Shown: positions 15,745 to 23,759 of the stretch, one piece after another | Numbering within the stretch: the first letter of the stretch is position 1 | Layout of the letters: each line of letters begins with the position of its first letter | DNA from: CAYUAI01 sp964442745 | GTDB lineage: Bacteria > Pseudomonadota > Gammaproteobacteria > S012-40 | NCBI GenBank assembly: GCA_964442745.1 | Contig: CAYUAI010000043.1 | Span: 1-33,428, forward strand | Reading direction: 5' to 3' | Length of the DNA: 33,428 bases | The notes under the pieces: generated by a model | Told to the model about the DNA's origin: nothing | What the model saw: the letters and a program-made list of their open reading frames with translations, nothing else | The model's database searches: none | Translations under genes and position numbers: made by a program

Positions 15745-17918
15745 CAATTTGGTACCTTGCAAGTATTAAAAAAATCATAGTGCTCGATCGCTTCAAGTAT
15801 ACCGGCTGCATACGGTTTTTTTGCGTAATAAACTCGCTCTAACTTACTGAGCTCGTCGAGTTCTTCTTGGTGTCGGTTGGCAACGATGACGCCTAAGGTA
15901 TTGCCTCGGATCATATCTTCATCGGCACCTGATCCACCGGCCACGAGGATGTTTTCCAGCGGGATATCCCATTGTTCTGCATACCAACGCAACGCGAGGC
16001 CTTTTGAGGCGCGAGTGGGTATAACGTCCAGGAATTGTCCGAATGAAAAAATCACATTGACTGTTTGTTCACGTTGCATCAGCAAATGTTTTATTTTATC
16101 CACGGAGGGGGCGAGCGATTTGTCGTAATAAAAGCTGATTTTGTATTTGCTTTGCTCTACTTTAGGTTGCAGCTTGATACCGGGCAACTCTTTTAGTAGC
16201 CGCTTAATTTTTTCAGGTTTCCATAAATGATCGATATGATCGCTCCATGCGGTATCATGCGTTAGATCTGGTGCATAATAAATTTCAGTGCCTAAGCTGC
16301 TGATGAGCACATCGGGTTTGGGGATGTTATACGTTTTGAAAAGCTTCAACGCTGAATCAAGCCTTCGGCCTGTGGCAATTCCAAAGCTACTGAATTTGTT
16401 ATTTTCCCTGATGGCCCGAACTAATTGTTCTAACGATTCGGCATTGCCAATCAGACTCTGGTCAATATCAGAAAACAGCGTCCGATCATGGTATAGCATC
16501 GGTCGGCGTTTTAAACTCATGCGGGTAAGTCTTTCGGTATTATCGATAATTGGCTGAATGACATTCAAATATTTTTCTGCATGGGCCTGCCATGAATAGT
16601 GTTTCCTGACACCCTTGATACCGTTTCGAGCAAAAATTTTCCATTGTTTTTTATTTTTTAATACCTCAAGTAATTTATTTTCGATATCGCTTTTATCGAG
16701 TGGATCAATCAAGTAACCGTTTTTACAATTGGCAATAATATCGGTGGGTCCACCATCTTCGGTGGATACGATGGGCAGTCCACAGGCGGCCGCTTCAATC
16801 AATGTGAGACCAAATGGCTCCGTCAGAGCTGGATTAATAAAAACCCCACTGGTTAGTGCAGCCAACCGGTAAATCACTGAGACATCATCAGGTCTGTGAT
16901 GTTTGGGGTAAGCGACTTTTCCGTATAAGTCGTAGGCATCGATCAATATCAAAATATCGGTTAATACTTCCTGGGTGCTAACGTCGAGATCGCGGATGTC
17001 ATCACGATTTCCTGCCACAATGACAAGATTGGCTTGTGCTTGCAAAGCCTCTGATTCACCATAGGCCTCTATTAAGGTTGAAATATTTTTGCGCTGATCA
17101 GCTCGTGATAAGGTTAGAATAATGGGTTTATCAGGCGCTTGTAAAAATCGAAATATTTCACGAACAATGTCACTGCTCATCTCTTCGCCAGTGGCAGGAT
17201 GGAATTTTTCAAGGTCCGTTCCCGGCGGTATCACGCGCATTTGGTTCGGTTGGTAATAATCATAAAGTTCATATTGCTGTTTGATTTCTTGAGAGGTGCT
17301 GGTTATTACGCGCTCAGCAATGCCTAAGGTCGTTTCCTCTGCATCAATCCGGCGAGACATGTGATAGCGTTTCTCGATTTCATCTCGATTAACGCCACTG
17401 GCTAATAAACGTTTACGCTTAATTCTGCCTAATGAATGTCCGGTATGTATCAGTGGGACGCTAAGATGATGCGATAGTCTTGATCCTACATAGCCCGCAT
17501 CGGCATAATGAGAATGAATGATGTGTGGATAGGTATCTTGCTCATAAATATATTTAAGCGCATTATCGACAAAATTGTCTAAGCAGTCCCATAGTTTTTC
17601 TTTGGCTATATATGAGCTATCACCACATTCGAGCCTGACAATGCGAGCTTTATTGTCAATGGATTCAAATTTTTCAGCGTAATCACTACTCACATTAGGA
17701 TCAAAAATTTGGCGGGTGAGTAGATCAACTCGTGCAACCTGAGGTTGTTCGCTCAGTGCTTTGGTCAGTTCGACGACATATTTGATTTGGCCGCCGGTGT
17801 CTGCATCGCGCCCTAACTCAAGATTATGACGACGCACAAGCCCGTGTATACTGATTAAAATAAGATAGAGCTGTTGCTTAGGTTCTTCCATGGTCGAGTA
17901 TTGATGTTTCCTTGTCAT
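15744..17918 (-). CDS. sps: Sucrose-phosphate synthase (GT4) with degenerate HAD domain
   Basis: It makes sucrose-6-phosphate from UDP-glucose and fructose-6-phosphate. The 724-residue protein has a GT-B glycosyltransferase part (about 15-465) with the glycine-rich GRDADTGGQIKYV loop (37-48), IHSHYADAGYVG (134-145), HTGHSLGRIKR (158-168), LSRADQRKN (270-278) and the E-x7-E motif EPFGLTLIE (367-375). A C-terminal HAD phosphatase-like domain follows (475-720): motif I keeps SDIDQS (Asp484, Asp486), but motif IV reads GGSGADED (661-668) where active phosphatases have GDSGND, so a metal ligand is lost. The separate spp gene presumably does the dephosphorylation. The frame opens at GTG 17924; ATG 17918 was chosen. 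It is the first gene of the sucrose operon, often osmotically induced in relatives. Sucrose would be a compatible solute or storage sugar. Confidence 0.95.
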   Translation of the reverse strand: MTRKHQYSTMEEPKQQLYLILISIHGLVRRHNLELGRDADTGGQIKYVVELTKALSEQPQVARVDLLTRQIFDPNVSSDYAEKFESIDNKARIVRLECGDSSYIAKEKLWDCLDNFVDNALKYIYEQDTYPHIIHSHYADAGYVGSRLSHHLSVPLIHTGHSLGRIKRKRLLASGVNRDEIEKRYHMSRRIDAEETTLGIAERVITSTSQEIKQQYELYDYYQPNQMRVIPPGTDLEKFHPATGEEMSSDIVREIFRFLQAPDKPIILTLSRADQRKNISTLIEAYGESEALQAQANLVIVAGNRDDIRDLDVSTQEVLTDILILIDAYDLYGKVAYPKHHRPDDVSVIYRLAALTSGVFINPALTEPFGLTLIEAAACGLPIVSTEDGGPTDIIANCKNGYLIDPLDKSDIENKLLEVLKNKKQWKIFARNGIKGVRKHYSWQAHAEKYLNVIQPIIDNTERLTRMSLKRRPMLYHDRTLFSDIDQSLIGNAESLEQLVRAIRENNKFSSFGIATGRRLDSALKLFKTYNIPKPDVLISSLGTEIYYAPDLTHDTAWSDHIDHLWKPEKIKRLLKELPGIKLQPKVEQSKYKISFYYDKSLAPSVDKIKHLLMQREQTVNVIFSFGQFLDVIPTRASKGLALRWYAEQWDIPLENILVAGGSGADEDMIRGNTLGVIVANRHQEELDELSKLERVYYAKKPYAAGILEAIEHYDFFNTCKVPN

Positions 17919-18180
17919 ACTCACGTGATGAATGTAGCGGTAGTGTTATATTCATTGCCGAATATATCCTAATATTAATACAGCATTCTCCTCGGAAGTG
18001 CAATGTGGAATGGGGCGTTATTGGCAAACGGTTTGATCGCAGAATAAAAATAACCGATCAATTACTGGTCGGTCAATTTTTGCGCATAGAAAACGATAGA
18101 ATTATTCAAGCGATGGCGATTTATTCTGTCGTTTGTGGATCAGTGAGAGATGGTTGTTTTTCGATCATTTTATTATGCTG
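17919..18180. other. Divergent intergenic region between sps and the CinA-like gene
   Basis: It must hold the sps promoter. Weak candidates on the minus strand are a TATAAC (in GAATATAACAC) close to the start, and TTGCAC-17 bases-TATTAA further up. There is an imperfect inverted repeat ACCGATC...GGTCGGT around 18050-18072. A plus-strand frame through this region has no start signal and is not supported. Confidence 0.4.
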
Positions 18181-18208
18181 TTGAGTACTCGTCGGTATTC
18201 GATATAAT
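18181..18208 (+). promoter_or_regulatory. Sigma-70-type promoter for the CinA/MoaB-like gene
   Basis: TTGAGT (18181-18186), a 16-base spacer and a perfect TATAAT (18203-18208), placed 35 bases before the ATG. Spacing and strand fit the gene at 18244. Confidence 0.6.
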
Positions 18209-18243
18209 GATCTTCATTATCTGGGTAAAATCATAGGCAAGTC

Positions 18244-18990
18244 ATGATGCAAAAATTTAATTTAGTCATCATCGGTGATGAGTTGTTAAATGGGCGTCGT
18301 AGCGATTGTCATTTATCAAATATGATTGAGTTAATGGCTGAACGTGGCCTTGAGTTGTATCGTAGTCTGATGATAGGCGACGTCCCTGAACTTATCGTCG
18401 AGACTCTTGGTTCATTACATCATGCGAGTAATATCGTCTTTTGCTTTGGAGGTATTGGGGCAACCCCAGATGATTATACACGTGAGTGTGCGGCGCAAGC
18501 TTTTTCTGTTCCTTTATTGGTGCATGAACAAGGCAAAAAAATCCTGGAAGATAAATTTGGGGATCAAACCTATCCGCATCGAATTCATATGGTGACCATC
18601 CCGGCAGGTTCTCGCTTGATTCCGAATCCCTACAATAATATTCCTGGATTTAGCTATGAAAATTTTCATTTTGTACCAGGTTTCCCGCAAATGGCTAAAC
18701 CGATGATTGCGTGGGTTTTGGATACCTATTATCAACATTTGTTTCCTGCAACGCCCTTAGTTCGGCGATCGCTATTAATCTATGGAAAAAATGAAGGCGA
18801 GTTAGTAGATTTAATGAATGCATTGTTGGCGAAGTATGCCGACATAAAATTATCGTGTTTGCCAAGAATTGATGTGCAAAAATCCTATGTCGAGTTATCC
18901 GTGCTTTGTGACAAGTCACAAATGGATTCGGTTTATCAGTATCTGGTTTCTGAATTGGATGCCATGCTAGCTGACTGGCAGCAGGTGTAA
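18244..18990 (+). CDS. CinA N-terminal / molybdopterin-binding (MoCF) domain protein
   Basis: A 248-residue stand-alone protein of the MoaB/Mog/CinA N-terminal fold. It begins FNLVIIGDELLNG with the RSDCHLSNMIELMAERG helix and has the diagnostic FGGIGATPDDYTRE (about 76-89), the ligand-binding loop of the family, followed by PGFPQM (about 147-152). The C-terminal third (SLLIYGKNEGELVDLM onward) resembles the small domain that follows in CinA-type proteins, but the CinA amidase domain is absent. Members are often annotated as competence-damage or molybdopterin-binding proteins. The true reaction is unknown; nucleotide or pterin binding is inferred from the fold. AGG lies six bases before the ATG, and a second ATG follows directly. 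It is a single gene with its own promoter. Confidence 0.85.
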   Translation: MMQKFNLVIIGDELLNGRRSDCHLSNMIELMAERGLELYRSLMIGDVPELIVETLGSLHHASNIVFCFGGIGATPDDYTRECAAQAFSVPLLVHEQGKKILEDKFGDQTYPHRIHMVTIPAGSRLIPNPYNNIPGFSYENFHFVPGFPQMAKPMIAWVLDTYYQHLFPATPLVRRSLLIYGKNEGELVDLMNALLAKYADIKLSCLPRIDVQKSYVELSVLCDKSQMDSVYQYLVSELDAMLADWQQV

Positions 18991-19059
18991 TATGCCCTAA
19001 CGTGTCAAAAAAAACTGGTTAAAAACCGTTACACTACTTTTTTGAAACGTTAGGGTATA
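18991..19059. repeat. 69-bp cruciform-like element with nested hairpin / possible terminator
   Basis: The 22-base arms 18991-19012 and 19038-19059 pair at 20 of 22 positions (CCCTAACGT...ACGTTAGGG core). The 25-base centre holds a second hairpin, GGTT-AAAA-AACC with AAC/GTT extension, followed by TTTTTT on the plus strand. It begins directly after the stop codon of the CinA-like gene, so it may terminate that transcript. The form also resembles a small palindromic mobile element. Confidence 0.65.
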
Positions 19060-19074
19060 CTCAGTACCCATTCC

Positions 19075-19296
19075 TTAGGCTGCTTTATCTGCCTCTGCTT
19101 TTATCGGTAAAACTGCACTGAAAGTCGAGCCTTTACGATATTCGCTAGTGACGTGATTTTTTTCACCCATGAGTTGACACAATCTTTGACTTAAGCACAA
19201 TCCTAGATCCGTGTCTTCAATTTCGGCGACGGCTTCGGTTCTGGAAAATTCACTAAAAATTTTTTTTGTGTCTTGGAAAAACATTTTTGAAATCAA
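19075..19296 (-). pseudogene. Relic of a sensor histidine kinase C-terminus
   Basis: The minus strand encodes KKIFSEFSRTEAVAE, then DLGLCLSQRLCQLMG and YRKGSTFSAVLPIKAE. These are the F box, G2 box and final strand of a HATPase_c domain (usual form IFEPFSQ...GTGLGLAISQRLCQLMGG...GSTFTFTLP). The first glycines of the G2 box are lost. The dimerisation/His-box and sensor domains are absent. Upstream, after a stop, VADIGQSI may be a decayed G1 box (usually DTGIGI). It cannot be a functional kinase. Confidence 0.65.
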
Positions 19297-19348
19297 GGAT
19301 CAAATGATAGACTGCCCAATGTCGGCTACAAGTCAAAGGAAATATAAA

Positions 19349-20233
19349 ATGATACGACTAGGACTGATAATCACTAGCCTTCTTGTTGTGGTAAGTTGTA
19401 CTCATCCGCCGAAAAATCAATCATTTCCCGATGTGTCCTCTGTTGCTCATGCTGCCTCAAAAGTGACTGAACTCAACCAAGCGGAATTGATTGAACAAGT
19501 CATGATGAAGTCAGGTATGACAGAGATGATTGAACAATTGCCGGGTGTGGCAGCAATGGGGTTTGATCAGCAATCGTCTTCGCTAATTAGCCGAAGAGAA
19601 TATGAACAATTCAGGGGGCTTTATCTGCAAGCATTCAGTGCCTCAATGATCCGGGAAACGATCACTAACTATCTCAATGACCATTATGACGCGAAACGTT
19701 TTACCGAACTGCTGACCATGCTGCGTACACCCTTAGCGGAAAAAATGACTGAGTTAGAAGTTCAATCAAGCTCAGTTGAATCCCAACAGCAAATGATGCA
19801 GTCGGCCAATATCATTATGGGACAAGTTTCCCCTGAGCGATTAGCCTTGATTCAGCAGCTTGATCAAGTTCAGCAAGCCACGCAAAGCCTGTTAGCGATG
19901 CAAATGATGATGACTCAAGCCATGATGGTCAATACGAATAAACTGGTACCGGAAAAGCAGCAGTTATCTGAGAGGCATATGGCAGATTCATTGGAGGATA
20001 TACGCAAGCAATCGCTGTTTCCTGCCCAACAATATATACAGCTTAATATGGTGTATGCCTATCGTATGGCCACCGATGCTGAGCTAGAAGATTATATTGC
20101 ATTATATAAATCAAAGGTAGGTCGTTGGTCGATTAATTTACTTAATCAGGCATGGGTTAATGTATCAGAAACCATCGCTAACAAGTTGGCGACTTTGATG
20201 ACACAAAATTTTGTGAGGAAAAATGCCTTGTGA
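19349..20233 (+). CDS. Exported lipoprotein with DUF2059-like C-terminus
   Basis: A 294-residue predicted lipoprotein. The signal MIRLGLIITSLLVVVSC ends in a lipobox (VVSC), so Cys17 should be lipidated. The frame runs upstream to 19211, but the ATG at 19349 has AAGGA eight bases before it and places the signal peptide at the N-terminus. The mature part is mainly helical and rich in Gln and Met (for example QQMMQSANIIM and LAMQMMMTQAMM). Near the end, DAELEDYIALYKSKVGRWSI matches the pattern of DUF2059-type domains (a helix ending in FYKSPVG). The function is unknown; the location would be periplasmic membrane leaflet. It stands alone, and the repeat copy 19288-19332 lies just upstream. Confidence 0.75.
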   Translation: MIRLGLIITSLLVVVSCTHPPKNQSFPDVSSVAHAASKVTELNQAELIEQVMMKSGMTEMIEQLPGVAAMGFDQQSSSLISRREYEQFRGLYLQAFSASMIRETITNYLNDHYDAKRFTELLTMLRTPLAEKMTELEVQSSSVESQQQMMQSANIIMGQVSPERLALIQQLDQVQQATQSLLAMQMMMTQAMMVNTNKLVPEKQQLSERHMADSLEDIRKQSLFPAQQYIQLNMVYAYRMATDAELEDYIALYKSKVGRWSINLLNQAWVNVSETIANKLATLMTQNFVRKNAL

Positions 20234-20406
20234 ATGAGTTGTTGGGAATGGGCGACTGCATGGAGACAGGAGATAGAATAATGCATGGAGCAGTAATCGA
20301 GACAAAGCCGAGATGCGAAACCGGGAGATGATTGCATGCCTATTCCTTAGCTTTCTCTGGAGGGGGTTCGTCGTGTGGATTAAGCGTAGCGAGAGGGGTT
20401 ATTGTC

Positions 20407-21126
20407 ATGAGTGAAACAGTGCGGCTTGATAAGCGTTTGATTGAGTTGATCCACTGTTCTCGCAGTGAGGCCGAGAAATATATTGCCGGTGGCTGGGTAT
20501 TGGTGGATGGTGAGATCGTGGATGAGCCGCAGTTTAAAGTGCTGGAGCAGACGGTTGAGTTGCATATGAATGCTACGCTGGCGCCGCTGGCACCGATGAC
20601 TATTTTGCTGAATTTGGCGACGGGATTTGATGTGATGACGCCGATTGCTGCGCTGCAGCTGATTACTCCCGAGACCCGTGCTACAGATGATAGGTCGGGT
20701 ATTCGCCTATTGAAGCGGCACTTTTCCAGACTGGTGCCGACAGTGCCGCTGGAAGCCGGTGCGACGGGTCTGCTGGTGTTTACCCAGGATGGCCGGGTGG
20801 TGCGTCGACTGGTTAAGGAAGCCAGTAAGAATGAGCAGGAGTATGTGGTTGAGGTGAGTGGTGAGCTTGTGCCCGATGGTTTGGAGCAGCTTAATCGTGG
20901 CATGAAGCTTAACGATAGGCGATTACCGGCGACCAAGGTCAGTTGGCAAAATGAAAATCGATTGCGCTTTGCGCTCAAAAATGTACAACCAGGGCAGATT
21001 GAATTGATGTGCCGGCGTGTCGGGTTAACGGTGGTAGCGATGACTCGTCTTCGGATTGGACGGGTGCCGATGGCGAAGTTGCCGCCGGGACAGTGGCGTT
21101 ATCTGCCGGCGGGTGTGTTGTTTTGA
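20407..21126 (+). CDS. RsuA/RluB/E/F-type pseudouridine synthase homologue, catalytic Asp replaced by Glu
   Basis: A 239-residue protein with an N-terminal S4 RNA-binding domain (about 5-55: LDKRLIELIHCSRSEAEKYIAGGWVLV) and an RsuA-family synthase domain. Family members isomerise a uridine in rRNA to pseudouridine using an Asp in a GRLDxxTxGLLL motif. Here the place reads PLEAGATGLLVFTQDGR (114-130), so the expected Asp is Glu116 and the Thr is shifted. Other landmarks remain: EQEYVVEVSG, LNDRRLPATKV and the C-terminal RLRIGRVPMAKLPPGQWRYL. The frame is open from 20332, but ATG 20407 has GAGGGG eight bases upstream. It may be a non-catalytic RNA-binding relative or an enzyme with altered chemistry. 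It converges with the RIO kinase gene. Confidence 0.85.
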   Translation: MSETVRLDKRLIELIHCSRSEAEKYIAGGWVLVDGEIVDEPQFKVLEQTVELHMNATLAPLAPMTILLNLATGFDVMTPIAALQLITPETRATDDRSGIRLLKRHFSRLVPTVPLEAGATGLLVFTQDGRVVRRLVKEASKNEQEYVVEVSGELVPDGLEQLNRGMKLNDRRLPATKVSWQNENRLRFALKNVQPGQIELMCRRVGLTVVAMTRLRIGRVPMAKLPPGQWRYLPAGVLF

Positions 21127-21168
21127 TGGAATATGGATAGGCAGTTTGATGTCGTGTCCATTTCTTAT

Positions 21169-22023
21169 TTACGGCTCTTCTGGTGGCTCTTGTTCGCGGC
21201 GGCGGCGTTCCAATTCTTCTTCCAAGGCGTCGTTGATGACAAGCATGACGTCTGCCACGTCGGTGGTGGTGCTTTCTGTAAAGTGGCCGGTGAGTTTGAT
21301 GTCGGGAGAGAGATTACCGCTTTCATAGTGATTCCAGATTTCCTTGCCGTAAGCGGTGCTAAGCAGCTCGGGGGCATAGCGACCAAAGTAATCCCTGATG
21401 TTGTTGGCATCGCGTTCCAACATCATTGGGGCGCTATTATTGCCGGCGGCATTGACGGCCTGGGGCAGGTCGATGATAACGGGACCGCTGGGGTCAACTA
21501 GGACATTGAATTCAGAGAGATCGCCGTGGACTAATCCAGCACAGAGCATGCGCACGATTTCGCTGATAAGCCTGTCGTGGTATTCCAGCGCTTGCTCGCG
21601 ACTGAATATGATTTCACCAAGGCGTGGGGCAGCATGGCCGTTGCTGTCGGTGATAAGCTCCATGAGTAGCACGCCGTCGATAAAACCATAGGGCTGGGGT
21701 ACGCGCACCCCGGCCGCAGCGAGTTGATAGAGCGCCTCGACTTCAGCACAGAGCCATGCCTGTTCGCTCTCTTTTTGGCCGTAACGGGTGCGCTTTTGCA
21801 TGGCGCGAGAGCGGCGACTGTTACGTGTGGTTCGACCCTCTTGATACTGCACAGCCTGCTTGAAACTGCGTTGCTTGGCCTCTTTATAAACCTTAGCGCA
21901 GCGCACGATTCCACCACAGCGAACCATGTAAACTTGGGCCTCTTTTCCACTCTTTAGCTGACAGATGATATCGTCGATTAAGCCGCTATCAATAAGTGGG
22001 TGTAATCTCTTTGGTATTTTCAT
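21169..22023 (-). CDS. RIO1-type serine protein kinase
   Basis: A 284-residue RIO-family atypical kinase, as found in some gammaproteobacteria (for example a Pseudomonas RIO-type kinase). Visible elements: the RIO nucleotide loop SGKEAQVY (25-32), ATP-anchoring Lys44 in CAKVYK, the flexible basic loop (60-85), hinge MELITD, catalytic loop HGDLSEFN (166-173) with Asp168, and metal-binding Asp185 in VIIDLPQAV. The C-terminus is an acidic/basic tail (EEELERRRREQE). The frame extends to 22065, but an extended -10 (TGCTATAAT) overlaps that region and the ATG at 22050 would lie at or before the transcript start, so ATG 22023 is preferred although its Shine-Dalgarno is weak. The substrate is unknown; bacterial members are poorly characterised. 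Confidence 0.9.
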   Translation of the reverse strand: MKIPKRLHPLIDSGLIDDIICQLKSGKEAQVYMVRCGGIVRCAKVYKEAKQRSFKQAVQYQEGRTTRNSRRSRAMQKRTRYGQKESEQAWLCAEVEALYQLAAAGVRVPQPYGFIDGVLLMELITDSNGHAAPRLGEIIFSREQALEYHDRLISEIVRMLCAGLVHGDLSEFNVLVDPSGPVIIDLPQAVNAAGNNSAPMMLERDANNIRDYFGRYAPELLSTAYGKEIWNHYESGNLSPDIKLTGHFTESTTTDVADVMLVINDALEEELERRRREQEPPEEP

Positions 22024-22051
22024 TGGGTTCTGTTGGTTAATGTCAGGCATT

Positions 22052-22060
22052 ATTATAGCA
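22052..22060 (-). promoter_or_regulatory. Extended -10 promoter element of the RIO kinase gene
   Basis: TGCTATAAT on the minus strand is a perfect extended -10. No good -35 is seen, which is normal for extended -10 promoters. It predicts transcription from about 22045 and a leader of about 20 bases before ATG 22023. Confidence 0.5.
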
Positions 22061-22487
22061 AGCAATTAACCGTATTCATTAAATTTAGTCTCTAATCCCG
22101 CGCTTTATGCGCCGGTGAGCATGGGTCGGGTGGATTTGTTTCACTTAAATCCATCCAACGATTCGGTGACCGTGTCATGAATAAGGGGCGGAACTTAGAG
22201 GATAGCGTACTAGGCGGGGCAGTCCTGTTGGTTTAAAATGGCGAATTTGCCGGTTGCCAGTCGTGAATTAAGTTGCCGTCGTCGGGTTTTGCTTGATATT
22301 TAATCGGCTGGCCTTAGTTTGTGCGGTTGGAAAGTTTTCAAAGGCGAGCAAATTTAGCTGGATTTGGTGATTTTTTAAGCATGGGTTCAATAACATTAAG
22401 CAGGGGGGTCAATCGAGTGATAAAGTTATTAGGTGAGGCTGTTACGTTTGCTAGGGCCGTGATACCCGTTTGTCCCGGATGCTATTT
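22061..22487. other. Intergenic region between divergent RIO kinase and methyltransferase-like genes
   Basis: About 430 bases with no supported gene. A GCGC...GCGC mini-palindrome (near 22098-22111) is the only structure noticed. No convincing promoter for the plus-strand gene could be picked. Confidence 0.5.
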
Positions 22488-23165
22488 ATGACGCCTTGGG
22501 TTTTACTTGAGAGTGCACCAGTGCCGGGAAACGGTGGAGAATTGAGCTTATATCGGCGAGGCGATGAATTTTCGATCAAATTGGTGGGCCGTGGTGAGCT
22601 GATGAACAGCCGTGTCCATGGGTCCGAAGATGCACTTGCTGAACAGACCTGCGCGAGGCTGGTGGATTGTTCAAATCCGCGCCTGCTCATCGGTGGTTTG
22701 GGCATGGGGTTTACCTTGGCGGCGGCGCTTCGGCACGTCGGTGACCAAGCGCAGCTGATAGTGGCTGAATTAGTACCCGCTGTGGTGGCGTGGAATCGGA
22801 GCTTGCTTGGTCCATCTGCCGCGCATTCACTCGAAGATCCACGAGTGACGGTGCACGAAAAAGATGTTGCTCGTCTGATAAAGGCCGAGCCGCAAGTTTA
22901 TGATGCTATTTTACTGGATGTAGATAACGGCCCTGAAGGGCTCACTCGTAAGAAGAACAATTGGCTCTATAGCATCAATGGGTTGAATGCGGTCTATGTG
23001 GCACTGCGTCCTCAAGGGGTGTTGGCGGTGTGGTCGGCGGGTCCGGCACCCGAGTTTTTGCAACGGTTGCGAAAGGTGGGGTTTGAGGTCGATGAAAAGC
23101 GTGTGCGTGCCCATGGATCGAAAGGGGCGCGGCACATTATCTGGTTTGCTAGACGTGTGGTGTAA
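22488..23165 (+). CDS. Spermidine-synthase-like Rossmann (methyltransferase-fold) protein
   Basis: A 225-residue protein of the spermine/spermidine synthase-like group. It has LLIGGLGMGFTLAAAL (the glycine-rich motif I), an acidic VAELVPAVVAWN segment after strand 2, and YDAILLDVDNGPEG (motif with the Asp residues), followed by the final strands VLAVWSAGPAPEFLQ. The N-terminal MTPWVLLESAPVPG...ELSLYRRGDEFSI is the small beta domain typical of this uncharacterised bacterial family. The polyamine-binding residues cannot be verified, so aminopropyl transfer is not claimed. The frame opens at TTG 22470; ATG 22488 is chosen because GGA lies eight bases upstream. It is followed 27 bases later by yajD and the two are probably co-transcribed. 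Confidence 0.82.
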   Translation: MTPWVLLESAPVPGNGGELSLYRRGDEFSIKLVGRGELMNSRVHGSEDALAEQTCARLVDCSNPRLLIGGLGMGFTLAAALRHVGDQAQLIVAELVPAVVAWNRSLLGPSAAHSLEDPRVTVHEKDVARLIKAEPQVYDAILLDVDNGPEGLTRKKNNWLYSINGLNAVYVALRPQGVLAVWSAGPAPEFLQRLRKVGFEVDEKRVRAHGSKGARHIIWFARRVV

Positions 23166-23192
23166 ATGGCTAGGCATGGTGAGGAGAAGTGT

Positions 23193-23558
23193 ATGAGCGA
23201 CAACAAGACATCAAAAGAAAAATTAGATCAAATTATTGCGGATAACCGCCGGTATCAGGACGAGCGGGCAAAATCATATCGTGAATTGGCAATTAATATG
23301 TATCCCTGGATATGCGGTCGTTGCAGCCGTGAATTTACTCGCCAAAATCTTTCTGAGCTGACGGTGCATCATCGGGATCACGATCATGATAATAATCCAG
23401 CGGATGGTAGTAACTGGGAATTATTGTGTATGTATTGCCATGATAATGAACACCAACGATTGTTAGAAGCCACCGGTGCTGGAGAAGAAAAAAAACAAAG
23501 TGAGGCAGCCACCTTCAATCCATTTGCCGACTTGAAAGACATGCTTAAAAATAAGTGA
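23193..23558 (+). CDS. yajD: HNH endonuclease-fold protein YajD
   Basis: A 121-residue YajD-type HNH protein. Zinc ligands are CGRC (in YPWICGRCSREF) and CMYC (in LLCMYCHDNEH). The HNH core is LTVHHRDHDHDNNPADGSNWELL with the paired histidines, the Asn and the final His in CHDNEH. YajD is widely conserved in gammaproteobacteria; a nuclease activity is predicted from the fold and its biological role is not established. AGGAG six bases before ATG 23193 decides the start; the longer frame from 23166 has no such signal. The Asp-rich DLKDMLKNK tail is typical. A hairpin terminator candidate follows 19 bases after the stop. Confidence 0.93.
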   Translation: MSDNKTSKEKLDQIIADNRRYQDERAKSYRELAINMYPWICGRCSREFTRQNLSELTVHHRDHDHDNNPADGSNWELLCMYCHDNEHQRLLEATGAGEEKKQSEAATFNPFADLKDMLKNK

Positions 23559-23577
23559 CATGATTCAGTCGATAAAG

Positions 23578-23608
23578 ACCTCATATTCATCAGAATATGA
23601 GGTTTGTG
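23578..23608 (+). terminator. Hairpin terminator after yajD
   Basis: ACCTCATATTC, loop ATCA, GAATATGAGGT: an 11-bp perfect stem ending in TTTGTG. The T-tract is short but position and stem length fit an intrinsic terminator. Confidence 0.65.
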
Positions 23609-23759
23609 AAATTCAGACTAAGGATGTAGCACTAGGAAGATGGGCAAAGTGATCCAGATTGGCTGAGAGCCGTCAACCAAGGTTTGAAGTTATGATGCAG
23701 GATGGCTTAAGGTGAAATTTAACGTTGACATAATCTTATCATGTTCTCCGGTAAATTAG

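Noticed and set aside
17912..18184. A 90-codon plus-strand frame between sps and the CinA-like gene
   Set aside because: It overlaps the sps start region where promoters must lie, and has no start signal or family match.
19211..19348. N-terminal extension of the DUF2059-like lipoprotein
   Set aside because: The extension is antisense to a kinase relic and would bury the signal peptide; ATG 19349 has a strong Shine-Dalgarno.
20332..20406. N-terminal extension of the pseudouridine synthase homologue
   Set aside because: The S4 domain begins right after ATG 20407, which has GAGGGG eight bases upstream.
20340..20978. A 212-codon minus-strand frame
   Set aside because: It is antisense to the RsuA-family gene, and its serine/threonine-rich content is a shadow of that coding strand.
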